52,933 nt of DNA from Oscillospiraceae bacterium (GCA_022508925.1 JAFLUF010000006.1:1-52933), one strand, 5' to 3'; shown: positions 25,711 through 33,163, counted from the stretch's first letter. Notes: generated from the letters alone by a model not told the origin. Translations and numbers: made by a program.

Positions 25711-27253
25711 TTTCTTCTTCCTCCTCTAAGTCGTTAAAAGTGATGTTGTTATTGTTCAAAACGCCTTGTGACAGGGCGTTTTCAGCGGAAAGTGCTTGTA
25801 TATTTTCTTCGTAATTTCCATTATAGAATTCACGGGTGATCTGCTCATTTGTTTTCCAGCCGTGACTCACAACGATTGCGTTGGCTTTTGCCTCCTTAAG
25901 CGGATCAAGGTGTGTCTGAGCAGGACCGTCCCACCGCGTTCCGCTCCACGCCGCTCTAATAAGGGGATCCGTGAAGAATCCCGGCGCGGATATTCTTCCC
26001 CGCGCAACAGCTTCCGCAAGCCATGCTTCATATATCGGCTTGCAGAAGTCGCTCACGAACCATGAACGGCGTTTCTTAAACATTTTCCACGCTTCCTCTA
26101 ACGCGCCCTTTGATGCAGAGTAAGAGCTGTTAAACTCCTTCATCAACACGTCGTACGGTATTTCCAACGCCGCACCTACTTGCTTTGCGATCGACTGAGT
26201 AAAGGCTTCAAAGCCAACCGTTGGAATGTTCGGATTTCCGAACGTTATACTTTCGCCAGGCTTGAGCTCGACAATCTCTCCCGGACCGAGCTGGATCGTT
26301 TCTCTGTCGCCATTTTCATCATTCTTCTCTTCATCCTCCTCACGGTCAAGAAACGGTATTCCCGTACTGTCCGCTTCTGAAGTAATAAATGCAGTAAAAA
26401 AGGATTGAACTACCGCCGCTACAAGCTCGCTCTCGGTATATCTGCGATGCTGAAGGAGGACTTCTATAACAGGCGCGAGGTAAGTTACACCACGATACTG
26501 GTCGGGACGTTCCGCGTTCATAACGTGAAGAATATTGGGAATTCCTGTTTTCTTACCAACGGCTTCTACGCGTGCCCATTTTGGCATTTTACCGGAATAG
26601 AATCCTGCATTCGGATGAACGTCACAAACGTGATACGCCACGACTCTGCCGTCCGAATTGACCTCAACCCCATCGTGGATATAATTGCCATTGTTTGAGT
26701 TTTGTCCCTCTGTGTAAGTGTAAATTCCGTTATTAACCTTGTTGGGCGTACATACTCTGTCGGCTTCAATCAACTGTATTCGCAAAGAATAAGGATTCAG
26801 CCGCGAGGTCGTTTTGATGCGCTTAAGTGCAGCAAATACATCCCCGCTCATCAGCCAAGATTTTAATGCCACCGACTGTAATTCGTAAAAATTATTCATT
26901 CCAAGGGCATCGCAATTATTTTTGTTTTCAGCCCAGAATGCAAATTCAGATTCAGTTTTGAATTGCCATTTTTTTGCTTCTTGCTCGGATAATCCGAGAA
27001 TTTGCGTGTTGATATGGCACTTCATTTTAAGTCCCGTGCCAACGATCGTAGTATCGTTGGTGTTTACGGCTGATGTTGCAAGCGGCGCCGCCATAAACAG
27101 CATTCGTCCGCGCTGTCGGAGTGTAGCGTTGTAAAAATCAATATCCTCAATAGGCGAGGACGAATGTGCTAAGAATTTTTTTAGCGCACGTTTACTGTAT
27201 GATGCTCCCGCATCACCATAGCCGCTCGCTATGACTTCTTTAGATTTTGGCAT
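25697..27253 (-). CDS. Portal protein (lambda gpB family)
   Basis: 518 aa; AAGGAG before the ATG. It has RGRMLFMAAPLATSAVNTNDTTIVG, the SGDVFAALKR and MNAERPDQYRGVTYLAPVIE blocks, and DVLMKEFNSSYSASKGALEEAW near the C-terminus. All are hallmarks of lambda-type portals. It forms the DNA entry ring and head-tail connector. Unlike in lambda, where the gpW gene is adjacent, a 0.9-kb insertion lies between the two here. Confidence 0.93.
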   Translation of the reverse strand: MPKSKEVIASGYGDAGASYSKRALKKFLAHSSSPIEDIDFYNATLRQRGRMLFMAAPLATSAVNTNDTTIVGTGLKMKCHINTQILGLSEQEAKKWQFKTESEFAFWAENKNNCDALGMNNFYELQSVALKSWLMSGDVFAALKRIKTTSRLNPYSLRIQLIEADRVCTPNKVNNGIYTYTEGQNSNNGNYIHDGVEVNSDGRVVAYHVCDVHPNAGFYSGKMPKWARVEAVGKKTGIPNILHVMNAERPDQYRGVTYLAPVIEVLLQHRRYTESELVAAVVQSFFTAFITSEADSTGIPFLDREEDEEKNDENGDRETIQLGPGEIVELKPGESITFGNPNIPTVGFEAFTQSIAKQVGAALEIPYDVLMKEFNSSYSASKGALEEAWKMFKKRRSWFVSDFCKPIYEAWLAEAVARGRISAPGFFTDPLIRAAWSGTRWDGPAQTHLDPLKEAKANAIVVSHGWKTNEQITREFYNGNYEENIQALSAENALSQGVLNNNNITFNDLEEEEENAEE

Positions 27254-27280
27254 TTCCTTCTCCTTTTCATGCCCACTTAT

Positions 27281-27431
27281 ACGGGCGCGCCGATGAATCA
27301 GACTATATCACATTGTTTGGCTCTGTGTCCGCGCGCGCCCGTTTTGTGAGCAGCAAATACTGCCGAAAACACTCCTTGTACCGTAATGAGTGCTTTCGGC
27401 AATACGCATTTTTTTGCATTCGATTGCAAAA
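27281..27431 (-). other. Structured non-coding segment between VRR-NUC and portal genes
   Basis: A 10-bp perfect stem ACGGGCGCGC (27281-27290) with 27333-27342, a hairpin with arms GCCGAAAACACTC and GAGTGCTTTCGGC between about 27362 and 27401, and the 20-bp palindrome at 27412-27431. In the second hairpin the one imperfect position is G-U on the minus strand but A-C on the plus strand, which favours an RNA made with the late operon. No ORF or known RNA is recognised. Confidence 0.55.
27412..27431. repeat. 20-bp palindrome, copy A
   Basis: TTTTGCATTCGATTGCAAAA. It is identical to the copy at 40405-40424 and differs by one base from the perfect palindrome at 49257-49276. Confidence 0.6.
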
Positions 27432-27465
27432 TTTATTTTCTGAGCTTACGCTTTCCTCTAAGCAT

Positions 27466-27831
27466 TCACATTTTCCAATCAAGGTATCTGATTATATCCC
27501 GTTTCGCTTCTTCAAATCCGAAGCAAACACACACGGCATACCCCTGTTCATAAAGCTCTCTGAGCCATTTTCCCTGATTTTCGGACACACGTCCGTTGTG
27601 GGCTTTAAGCTCTATAAACAAGCCGTAAAAACCTCCGCGTGAGACAGGCAAAAACAGATCTGGAACACCGGGCTTGACTCCCATCCGTTTAAATCGCGCA
27701 GCTTCTCTCGCGTTTCGCTTACCGCCGTTCGGGACATGGAACAAGAGCGCGAGTTCGGGGTATTTACCGGATTGATACTGTGCCCATTCAAATAAAGCCA
27801 TCTGCTCTGAATCTTCTATGTGTTGTGACAT
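27466..27831 (-). CDS. VRR-NUC domain nuclease
   Basis: 121 aa from the ATG at 27831, with GGAGG five nt upstream. It is a PD-(D/E)XK-type nuclease: FHVPNGGKRN, GVKPGVPDLFLPV with the metal-binding Asp, FIELKAHNGRVSENQ with the ExK pair, and a terminal helix. Such proteins usually sit with phage replication genes and may act as junction resolvases. Here it lies within the head operon and is flanked on both sides by strongly folded non-coding DNA, which suggests an inserted module. Confidence 0.9.
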   Translation of the reverse strand: MSQHIEDSEQMALFEWAQYQSGKYPELALLFHVPNGGKRNAREAARFKRMGVKPGVPDLFLPVSRGGFYGLFIELKAHNGRVSENQGKWLRELYEQGYAVCVCFGFEEAKRDIIRYLDWKM

Positions 27832-27847
27832 AATATCCTCCAATATT

Positions 27848-28143
27848 GTTTTGCCTTTCCGTAACGGTTCGTAGCGGTATCCATAGCTTCGAACAGGCAG
27901 AAAGGAATAAGACCTGTCCAAGCTCTGCGAACCGCTACGGGAAAGCAAAACATCGGCTAATCAAAAACGCCCTGCAAAGGCGTGCCGCCTTTGGCAATTC
28001 GTTCCGCACGTGGAACATTATCAAAGGCAAGCGCTCGACACGAACGATGATACTTTTTTTATCACCCGTTCCTTAACACAAGGCGTTTATATTATTCTAA
28101 GCGGATACAAGGCAGGTCGGAGAAACACCTGCCATGCATCCGC
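27848..28143 (-). ncRNA. Candidate structured RNA upstream of the VRR-NUC gene
   Basis: This 338-bp gap between the gpW-like and VRR-NUC genes has no ORF but has many stems: 27848-27871 with 27928-27951 (about 22 pairs); 27885-27889 and 27893-27897 with 27913-27917 and 27920-27924; 27965-27971 with 28082-28088; 27975-27982 with 27986-27993; 28001-28005 with 28012-28016; 28042-28052 with 28060-28071; 28101-28117 with 28127-28143. At three imperfect positions the minus strand gives G-U where the plus strand gives A-C, so the functional molecule is probably the minus-strand RNA. It matches no RNA family that I can name. Confidence 0.6.
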
Positions 28144-28169
28144 GACAAACTCCGAAGAGTATTGTCCGA

Positions 28170-28436
28170 CTACTTGTCTGTCGGCAATATTGCGGTTATT
28201 TTCCGCGTTGCTCTGCCGTGCAATATAGCGTCATAGTATGCTTGCTTTTCAACGGCTGCTTCAAGCTCGTCAGACAGCGTGTCCAGATCTCTGTATGTCA
28301 TCTGCCTATCGCCTATAGTGTAGCTCTTAACACCGCCTGTCAGCGCTTCCTGCGCCTGTATAAGCTGATCTATGCGCTTAGTGTAATAGTCATACATTTT
28401 TTTTGCTGTTTCAGGTTTTATCATACTCATCACCAT
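28170..28436 (-). CDS. Head-tail connector, gpW-like
   Basis: 88 aa with MIKPETAKKMYDYYTKRIDQLIQAQEALTGGVKSYTIGDRQMTYRDLDTL. The pattern of a helix, a short loop with S-Y-x-I-G-x-R and a second helix is typical of the gpW family. It closes the head for tail attachment. It overlaps the end of terL, as gpW follows gpA in lambda. Confidence 0.85.
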   Translation of the reverse strand: MVMSMIKPETAKKMYDYYTKRIDQLIQAQEALTGGVKSYTIGDRQMTYRDLDTLSDELEAAVEKQAYYDAILHGRATRKITAILPTDK

Positions 28437-30349
28437 TCGTCAAATACATCGCCTAAACGTCGCCTTTTTGTCTGTTTCATCACTTTTTTCTGCGGTTTAT
28501 TGTTGATTTCCTCGTTTAACGCATCGGGTTTTGTGTTTCTTATTCGCTGCTCAATAGCGTCAAAATCGGGATCAAGCGCGGCTATCGCCGCCAAATTGTA
28601 ATTGCGTATATCAAAAGCCTCGTTTCGCTCGTGTCCGGGGATCTTCTCCCACACGAACTTACGTCTGGCTTTGTTGTAAGTAAGGTGTTCGGACATAAGC
28701 TGATTAAAGTATTGCTTACCGTAGTCATCGCGCCTCGGGAAGTGACAGTAATTCGCGCCCGGAGCTTTCACTCTCAGATTGTCAACTATTTTTTGCTTAC
28801 CTGCGTTAACTCCGATCTCGTACACCCATACCGCGCCGACAAACTTACCATCTATAACGATTTTCTGCTGCCGAGGCGGGGACGTGAATGCCACGTCATG
28901 TGACGAGCCTTTAATGGCAAAGACCTGTTTGCCCTGCCGCTCGCGACAGTGTTTCCGCACTTCTTGGGTGAAATGTCCTCCTTCGTCAATAAACGTGAGA
29001 GTAATAGGGAGTGATACACCGTTTTTAAATTGATATTTATGATTGATTACGTCATCAAGCCGCTCCCACACCTCATCAGTGTCCGGTCTGCCCATAATCA
29101 CTCCGTGGCGTATGCCCCACGTCTCGCCGAAATGCCCGTGTCCTACAACCTCATACTCGAGGCGGTTGTCCTGCGTATCCACGCCGCAGGTCAACACCAG
29201 AACGCCGTCAGGAACTTCCGCATCATATTCCTCTCGACGCGCCATAACGTCTTCTTCGGTGTCCATATCCCCGCGGTTCTCCCACAGTTCGCCGAATTGA
29301 GTGTTATAAACCACCTGTAATTTCGACGAGTCGTGTCCTGCTTGCAAAAACTGTAAGATTATATCTTTCCAAGTCGCCCACGGCGATACCCAAGCTGTAA
29401 GCCAAAAAGAACGAGTTTTATGTTCAGTCAGAGCATTGGGTGCACTCGCCTCCCATTTCGCCGGTTGGGATTTCATCGTGTGTTCGTCAGAAATTGCACC
29501 ACAAACAGAGCAGATATACCGAATGTTTTGGATCGAGAAAATTTTCTCGTTTCCGTTCTCGCTTTCTTCATGATCATATCTAATATTTTCAAAGCGGATT
29601 TCTTTATATTCCCCGCAGTGAGGACACTTCGTCAGCCACCGCTCCATTGTGCCTATTTGATAAGATTTTTCGATTGCACTTGCGCCTTTAATGGTAGGAG
29701 TTGAAACCTCCACCATTTTGCGATTGTAAAACGTGCGCAAGCGAGCCTTTGCCAGCTCCCAAGGATCACCCTCCGAGCCTGCCGACTTCGCCCAACGATC
29801 GCGCTCATCACCAAAAAGGTAGCGTATAGGCATTGAACTCAAATCATGAGGCACGTTCGAGCCTGTCATTACCAACACTCCACCCGGAAAAGCCTTTTGT
29901 CGCCTCGTGTTTGCGCCGTCGCGGGTTTTCGGGTCAGCAACTTTTCCTTTCAGACACGGAGTTTCGCGTATCATAGGCGCAATTCTCATTTCGGAATATC
30001 GCTTAACGTCATCAACTGTAGGCTGGACAAGCAAGATCGGACCGGGGTCTTGATCTATGCAGTATCCAATCATATTGTTCAGCAGCTCTGATTTGCCGAC
30101 TTGCGATGCGGCAACTACAACTATATGCTCGATCCGCGGATCGGTAAAGCTGTTGAGTATATCCAGCATATACGGCGTGCGTGATGTACGCCACTTGCCG
30201 ACTTCCGCAGATGATTCCGACGTTAAGCGCCGGTTTTTGTCTGCCCATTGTGCAACTGTAAGATTTTCGGGAGGTTTGATACTGCGGAGTACCTTCGCAA
30301 GACAATTATTGAGCTTATTTTCCCGCTGTTTTGCAGTCTCTCGCACCAT
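28430..30349 (-). CDS. terL: Terminase large subunit (GpA family)
   Basis: 639 aa from the ATG at 30349 (GGGGGTGGAAAC upstream). The frame upstream to 30442 only translates a leader hairpin. ATPase part: Walker A in VVAASQVGKSELLNN (about 90), Walker B-like YLFGDERDRW. The nuclease part begins near 380 with VLTCGVDTQDNRLEYEV and later LTFIDEGGHFTQEV. It cuts and pumps DNA into the prohead. With a Nu1-like small subunit this points to cos-type packaging. Confidence 0.93.
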   Translation of the reverse strand: MVRETAKQRENKLNNCLAKVLRSIKPPENLTVAQWADKNRRLTSESSAEVGKWRTSRTPYMLDILNSFTDPRIEHIVVVAASQVGKSELLNNMIGYCIDQDPGPILLVQPTVDDVKRYSEMRIAPMIRETPCLKGKVADPKTRDGANTRRQKAFPGGVLVMTGSNVPHDLSSMPIRYLFGDERDRWAKSAGSEGDPWELAKARLRTFYNRKMVEVSTPTIKGASAIEKSYQIGTMERWLTKCPHCGEYKEIRFENIRYDHEESENGNEKIFSIQNIRYICSVCGAISDEHTMKSQPAKWEASAPNALTEHKTRSFWLTAWVSPWATWKDIILQFLQAGHDSSKLQVVYNTQFGELWENRGDMDTEEDVMARREEYDAEVPDGVLVLTCGVDTQDNRLEYEVVGHGHFGETWGIRHGVIMGRPDTDEVWERLDDVINHKYQFKNGVSLPITLTFIDEGGHFTQEVRKHCRERQGKQVFAIKGSSHDVAFTSPPRQQKIVIDGKFVGAVWVYEIGVNAGKQKIVDNLRVKAPGANYCHFPRRDDYGKQYFNQLMSEHLTYNKARRKFVWEKIPGHERNEAFDIRNYNLAAIAALDPDFDAIEQRIRNTKPDALNEEINNKPQKKVMKQTKRRRLGDVFDEW

Positions 30350-30387
30350 GTTTCCACCCCCGCGCACCTCCTCGACCGCAATAAAAT

Positions 30388-30426
30388 AGCGGCACGGAGT
30401 AGGTTCAATACCTACTCCAAGCCGCT
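30388..30426 (-). other. Leader hairpin of terL mRNA
   Basis: A 9-bp stem GGAGTAGGT / ACCTACTCC around a 5-nt loop, extended by AGCGGC / GCCGCT. It lies between the late promoter (-10 at 30447-30452) and the terL start. It resembles a tRNA T-arm by chance, but no other cloverleaf arms are present. Confidence 0.6.
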
Positions 30427-30446
30427 CGGTGTAATTTTTCAATTAT

Positions 30447-30489
30447 ATTATATCACACTTGCCTCGGGACAAGCGGGACATTCGGGACA
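30447..30489 (-). promoter_or_regulatory. Late promoter of terL with three 9-bp-period activator boxes
   Basis: The minus-strand -10 TATAAT is at 30452-30447. The plus strand shows CGGGACA starting at 30465, 30474 and 30483. The gap between the nearest box and the -10 is 12 bp, identical to the promoter before terS. There is no consensus -35, as expected for an activator-dependent promoter. Confidence 0.7.
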
Positions 30490-30607
30490 TCTTTTTGCAC
30501 AATTTTTTGTAGTATTTTTTGTAATTCTGTATAAAATGCTACGGTTTCAATACTTTTAAGACAAATAAAAAATATTTACATTTTTTAAAAAATTTTTAAA
30601 AAAACTA

Positions 30608-30636
30608 TTGACATACATAGCAAAGTATGCTATAAT
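30608..30636 (+). promoter_or_regulatory. Consensus promoter with operator-like dyad, antisense within the terminase region
   Basis: TTGACA (30608-30613), a 17-bp spacer and TATAAT (30631-30636). TAGCA/TGCTA (30618-30622, 30628-30632) and CATAC/GTATG dyads lie inside it, suitable for a ribbon-helix-helix repressor such as the one encoded at 30961. Confidence 0.82.
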
Positions 30637-30696
30637 ATAATCACAGGGGAAAGCAAAGCCCCGAGTTCGACGGCAGGTGTCAGAAAGGAGAATTAA

Positions 30697-30837
30697 ATGG
30701 AAGACGAAATGAATCTGGGAGAACTGCTCAAGGAAACCGCCGAGGAAAACCAAACTCGGAAAATCCTCGAAATCCTCAAAGAATGCAAAAGCCTTGAGGA
30801 AGCGGTAGAAAAGGTAAAAGCCCTACTCAATAAATAA
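30697..30837 (+). CDS. Small acidic helical protein (46 aa)
   Basis: AAAGGAG at 30684-30690 precedes the ATG. The product is nearly all helix (MEDEMNLGELLKETAEENQ.. ..SLEEAVEKVKALLNK), charged and without Cys. No family is recognised. It is co-directional with the ribbon-helix-helix gene and opposite to all surrounding late genes. It is a lysogen-expressed cargo gene, possibly a partner of the RHH protein. Confidence 0.7.
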   Translation: MEDEMNLGELLKETAEENQTRKILEILKECKSLEEAVEKVKALLNK

Positions 30838-30960
30838 GCAGGGCTGCAAGAACACCAAAGCGGACGGTACTTGCCGCCGCCCGCAATGGGTGTATTCACA
30901 GTATAGCACAAAAAGGCAGGATTGTCAAGGTATTTGACATTTATTTTCAAAGGGAGTTAT

Positions 30961-31149
30961 ATGGGCAAAACATCAAGCACGGTAAAAAACAGATACGCCG
31001 CCAAAAACTACGATATGGTTCGCGTTCTTGTAAAAAAAGGCGAAAAAGATCGTTATAAGGGAATAGCCGATAAAATGGGATTGTCGATGTCCCAGCTCTT
31101 CGTACAGGCGGTTGAGGAGTATATTACCGCTCACAACACAAAAAATTAA
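30961..31149 (+). CDS. Ribbon-helix-helix (Arc/MetJ-type) DNA-binding protein
   Basis: 62 aa; AAGGGAG upstream of the ATG at 30961. The N-terminal strand (YDMVRVLVKKGEKDRYK) and two helices (GIADKMGLSMSQLFVQAVEEYI) fit the Arc fold. It is probably the autorepressor of the promoter at 30608. A folded segment (ACACC..GGTGT enclosing GCGG-CGG/CCG-CCGC, about 30855-30896) lies between it and the 46-aa gene. Confidence 0.82.
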   Translation: MGKTSSTVKNRYAAKNYDMVRVLVKKGEKDRYKGIADKMGLSMSQLFVQAVEEYITAHNTKN

Positions 31150-31154
31150 CAAAT

Positions 31155-31180
31155 ATCCCCGCTCTTGTTTGGGCGGGGAT
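31155..31180. terminator. Bidirectional terminator between RHH gene and terS
   Basis: ATCCCCGC (31155-31162) pairs with GCGGGGAT (31173-31180), loop of 10 nt, between two convergent genes. It explains why terL needs its own late promoter. Confidence 0.75.
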
Positions 31181-31217
31181 ACTCATTTAATATTTACGCG
31201 CAGTGGTAAGGTGAATA

Positions 31218-31886
31218 TCACTCTTCGGAATCATCTGTTTCAAAGGTGGTTTCGTCTATCTCACGGTTCATTCGCTGCCGCACGAGCTCATCATATTTTG
31301 CCGCATCGTATTTGTAGCTCGACAGCTCGTCCATAATTGCAAACACTTCTTTCTCAATTATTTTCTGAACCTCAGCCGGCTCGGAAGCCGCTGCACAGGC
31401 AGACGCACACCTACCCGCAAGAGCTCTCAAACCGCCGCGAACGTAAAACAGCAAATCTGCCGTCATCTTCTGAACATCTTCGGAACGGTGTATTTTTCCA
31501 CGCAGTTCGTTAACCTTAAGCTCCTCAATCGCGGCTTTGGATTCCTTGAGCCTGACTTCGGCTCTCTTCCTTTGCAGTTCAATCTCAGCAACGTTTTCAT
31601 CGCCGCGCTTGGCGCGATCTTCCAACATACCAACATAAGCGTTTACGCTGGAAAAAAGCTCGTATAAAGAACCGTGCGGCGTATTGGTCTTGCATATTAC
31701 GCCGTTTTTGGTAAGCTCATTGATCCACTGTGACGTTTTGCCAAACGCTCTGCATAGGTCAGCGGTTTTAACGTAAATAGGCGAGCCCGCCGCCAACGAA
31801 TAAATTATTTCGGTGTTCGATTTTTCGCCTGAAATAGCCGCTTTAGCCTTGGACGTTTGCTTCGCCTTCGTTTTTTTCGTAGTCAT
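31218..31886 (-). CDS. terS: Terminase small subunit (Nu1-like)
   Basis: 222 aa. After a basic N-terminus, SPIYVKTADLCRAFGKTSQWINELTKNGVI is the winged HTH of Nu1-type subunits. A long coiled coil (AEIELQRKRAEVRLKESKAAIEELKVN) mediates oligomerisation. The acidic C-terminus should contact TerL. Ribosome site GGGGGGATAGGGT. It binds cos DNA, expected just upstream. Confidence 0.88.
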   Translation of the reverse strand: MTTKKTKAKQTSKAKAAISGEKSNTEIIYSLAAGSPIYVKTADLCRAFGKTSQWINELTKNGVICKTNTPHGSLYELFSSVNAYVGMLEDRAKRGDENVAEIELQRKRAEVRLKESKAAIEELKVNELRGKIHRSEDVQKMTADLLFYVRGGLRALAGRCASACAAASEPAEVQKIIEKEVFAIMDELSSYKYDAAKYDELVRQRMNREIDETTFETDDSEE

Positions 31887-32041
31887 ACCCTATCCCCCCT
31901 CTCAGCTCATATCAAGTAAAGTCCCCCTATTTTTTTGCCTGTCACTGCGTGAAATTTGGGCGTCGGCGAGCCGCACCTACCGGGGCGGGGTCGTCACAGT
32001 ACCTTTTTTTGAAAGGTGTGTCCTTTGCGCTATGATCAGGT
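31887..32041 (-). other. terS leader and predicted cos region
   Basis: The stretch is G/C-rich at its centre (about 31955-31995) with short dyads (ACCTTT/AAAGGT near 32001-32020). In lambda-type phages cos lies directly upstream of the small-subunit gene, and this is the only non-coding DNA there. The exact nick site cannot be read from sequence alone. Confidence 0.35.
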
Positions 32042-32048
32042 TAACCTC

Positions 32049-32082
32049 ATTATACCGCAAAACGGTCGGGACAAACGGGACA
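32049..32082 (-). promoter_or_regulatory. Late promoter of terS with 9-bp-period activator boxes
   Basis: The minus-strand -10 TATAAT is at 32054-32049. Plus-strand CGGGACA boxes start at 32067 and 32076 (9 bp apart), with 12 bp between the nearest box and the -10. The arrangement is the same as before terL. It lies next to the 3' end of the likely activator gene. Confidence 0.7.
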
Positions 32083-32086
32083 AGTT

Positions 32087-32497
32087 TTATTTTTCTTCAT
32101 TTACGTTGAGAACATGGCGGTAATACATCTTCTTAACTGAATCTTCCGTATTGTTTCCGCCAAGTTCCCTCGCAATTTGCCTGAAGTGCTTCTTTTCAAA
32201 AACGCGCTTTTCTGCAATTGACTTTATCAACATATCCGAAATGTTGTCAATGTAATTCTCAACACGCTCTTTTCGCTCTGCAAGCTCATCCATATTCCGC
32301 TGAAGATCTTCCTTTTTTGTCAACAGGTTTATGTATTTTTCCTCCATGATGTTTTTGCCAGAGGATTCAGTAATTACAACTTTTTCAAACCTCGGTGACG
32401 AGTAAAGCTGTGCATCAAGATATTTAATCCGGTTTTCCAACTTCTCGATAGCTTGACCGAGAAGGTAGTATTCGTTTAGTTCCTTGGCAAACTCCAT
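32087..32497 (-). CDS. DUF1492/ArpU-like late transcription regulator
   Basis: 136 aa from the ATG at 32497 (AAAGGGGA five nt upstream); a start at 32539 lacks a ribosome site. A long coiled coil (about 10-95) is followed by a C-terminal HTH-like segment (HFRQIARELGGNNTEDSVKKMYYRHV). Proteins of this type end the early/middle operon of Firmicutes phages and activate late genes. The iterated boxes before terS and terL are its likely targets. Confidence 0.75.
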   Translation of the reverse strand: MEFAKELNEYYLLGQAIEKLENRIKYLDAQLYSSPRFEKVVITESSGKNIMEEKYINLLTKKEDLQRNMDELAERKERVENYIDNISDMLIKSIAEKRVFEKKHFRQIARELGGNNTEDSVKKMYYRHVLNVNEEK

Positions 32498-32519
32498 CGT
32501 TTTCCCCTTTACAAATTTT

Positions 32520-32663
32520 TTACTTCTGGTTCTGCTCATAATCGTATAGAATTTTATTGTTATCTGAAACCTCTATACTGGGTAAGCTGAACATAAACAG
32601 AATATTCTGTGCTATCTCTTCCGGTGTCAACATAACGAGTGCACTTGCTTCTTCAATGGTCAT
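32520..32663 (-). CDS. Small protein (47 aa)
   Basis: The ATG at 32663 has AAAGGGGGG about 8 nt upstream. The sequence MTIEEASALVMLTPEEIAQN.. is helical and acidic, ending in YDYEQNQK. It fits between the zinc-finger gene (32690) and the late regulator with almost no free DNA, which supports a real gene. No function is recognised. Confidence 0.6.
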   Translation of the reverse strand: MTIEEASALVMLTPEEIAQNILFMFSLPSIEVSDNNKILYDYEQNQK

Positions 32664-32689
32664 TCGCTCCGTCCCCCCTTTGCGTCAGC

Positions 32690-32944
32690 CTATTTCTTTT
32701 TACCGTTCATCATCGCGACATACTTCCCGTAGCTCATGCCGTTTTCCATAGCCAGACGGTTTATATCGGCAACAGTGGGCTTGTTCTGCCTTTTCCTCTT
32801 CTTGTTTATGTACCTTTGTTTATTCTCCGCCGAGAAAAGTTTTGCGCATTCCGCGCAGTATAATTTTCCGCTTCTCGCGGGAACCTTCCCGCATCGGAGA
32901 CAAATTCCCTCGACTCGTCTTGTCGCTATCGTTATGTTAGACAT
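32690..32944 (-). CDS. Small zinc-ribbon protein
   Basis: 84 aa with two CxxC pairs (GICLRCGKVPARSGKLYCAECAKLF), then a very basic helix (NKKRKRQNK) and an IARL/YGKY-type C-terminal helix. It is probably a nucleic-acid-binding accessory protein. GAGGT lies before the ATG. Confidence 0.75.
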   Translation of the reverse strand: MSNITIATRRVEGICLRCGKVPARSGKLYCAECAKLFSAENKQRYINKKRKRQNKPTVADINRLAMENGMSYGKYVAMMNGKKK

Positions 32945-32974
32945 CAGGTTTTACCTCCATTGTTGACTCTCCTG

Positions 32975-33163
32975 TTAAAGTTTTTTTATGGGATTTTCCG
33001 CTTCTGTAATTCCGGGCGATACAATCCTATTACCACCGAAGCTTATATTTGCAAGACATTCCATATTGTTGCATCTGAAAAAAGTTATATTTCCCGGGCC
33101 TTTTTCCATTTCTATATTTTTGCCACAGAACGGGCAGCGTTCAAGTGATATGTGGGATTTCAT
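32975..33163 (-). CDS. Small zinc-ribbon protein
   Basis: 62 aa with CPFCGKN and CNNMEC pairs, a treble-clef or ribbon site resembling restriction-alleviation (Lar-like) proteins. The ATG at 33163 directly follows the stop of the 55-aa gene upstream. Confidence 0.72.
   Translation of the reverse strand: MKSHISLERCPFCGKNIEMEKGPGNITFFRCNNMECLANISFGGNRIVSPGITEAENPIKKL

Noticed and set aside
27717-27740. Extra late-promoter box (CGGGACA) inside the VRR-NUC gene
   Set aside because: A single copy, within conserved coding sequence (PNGG region), and no -10 at the right distance.
30361-30440. tRNA-like element (T-arm-like GGTTCAATACC) near the terL start
   Set aside because: Only one arm can be drawn; no acceptor, D or anticodon arm is present. 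It is a simple hairpin of the terL leader.
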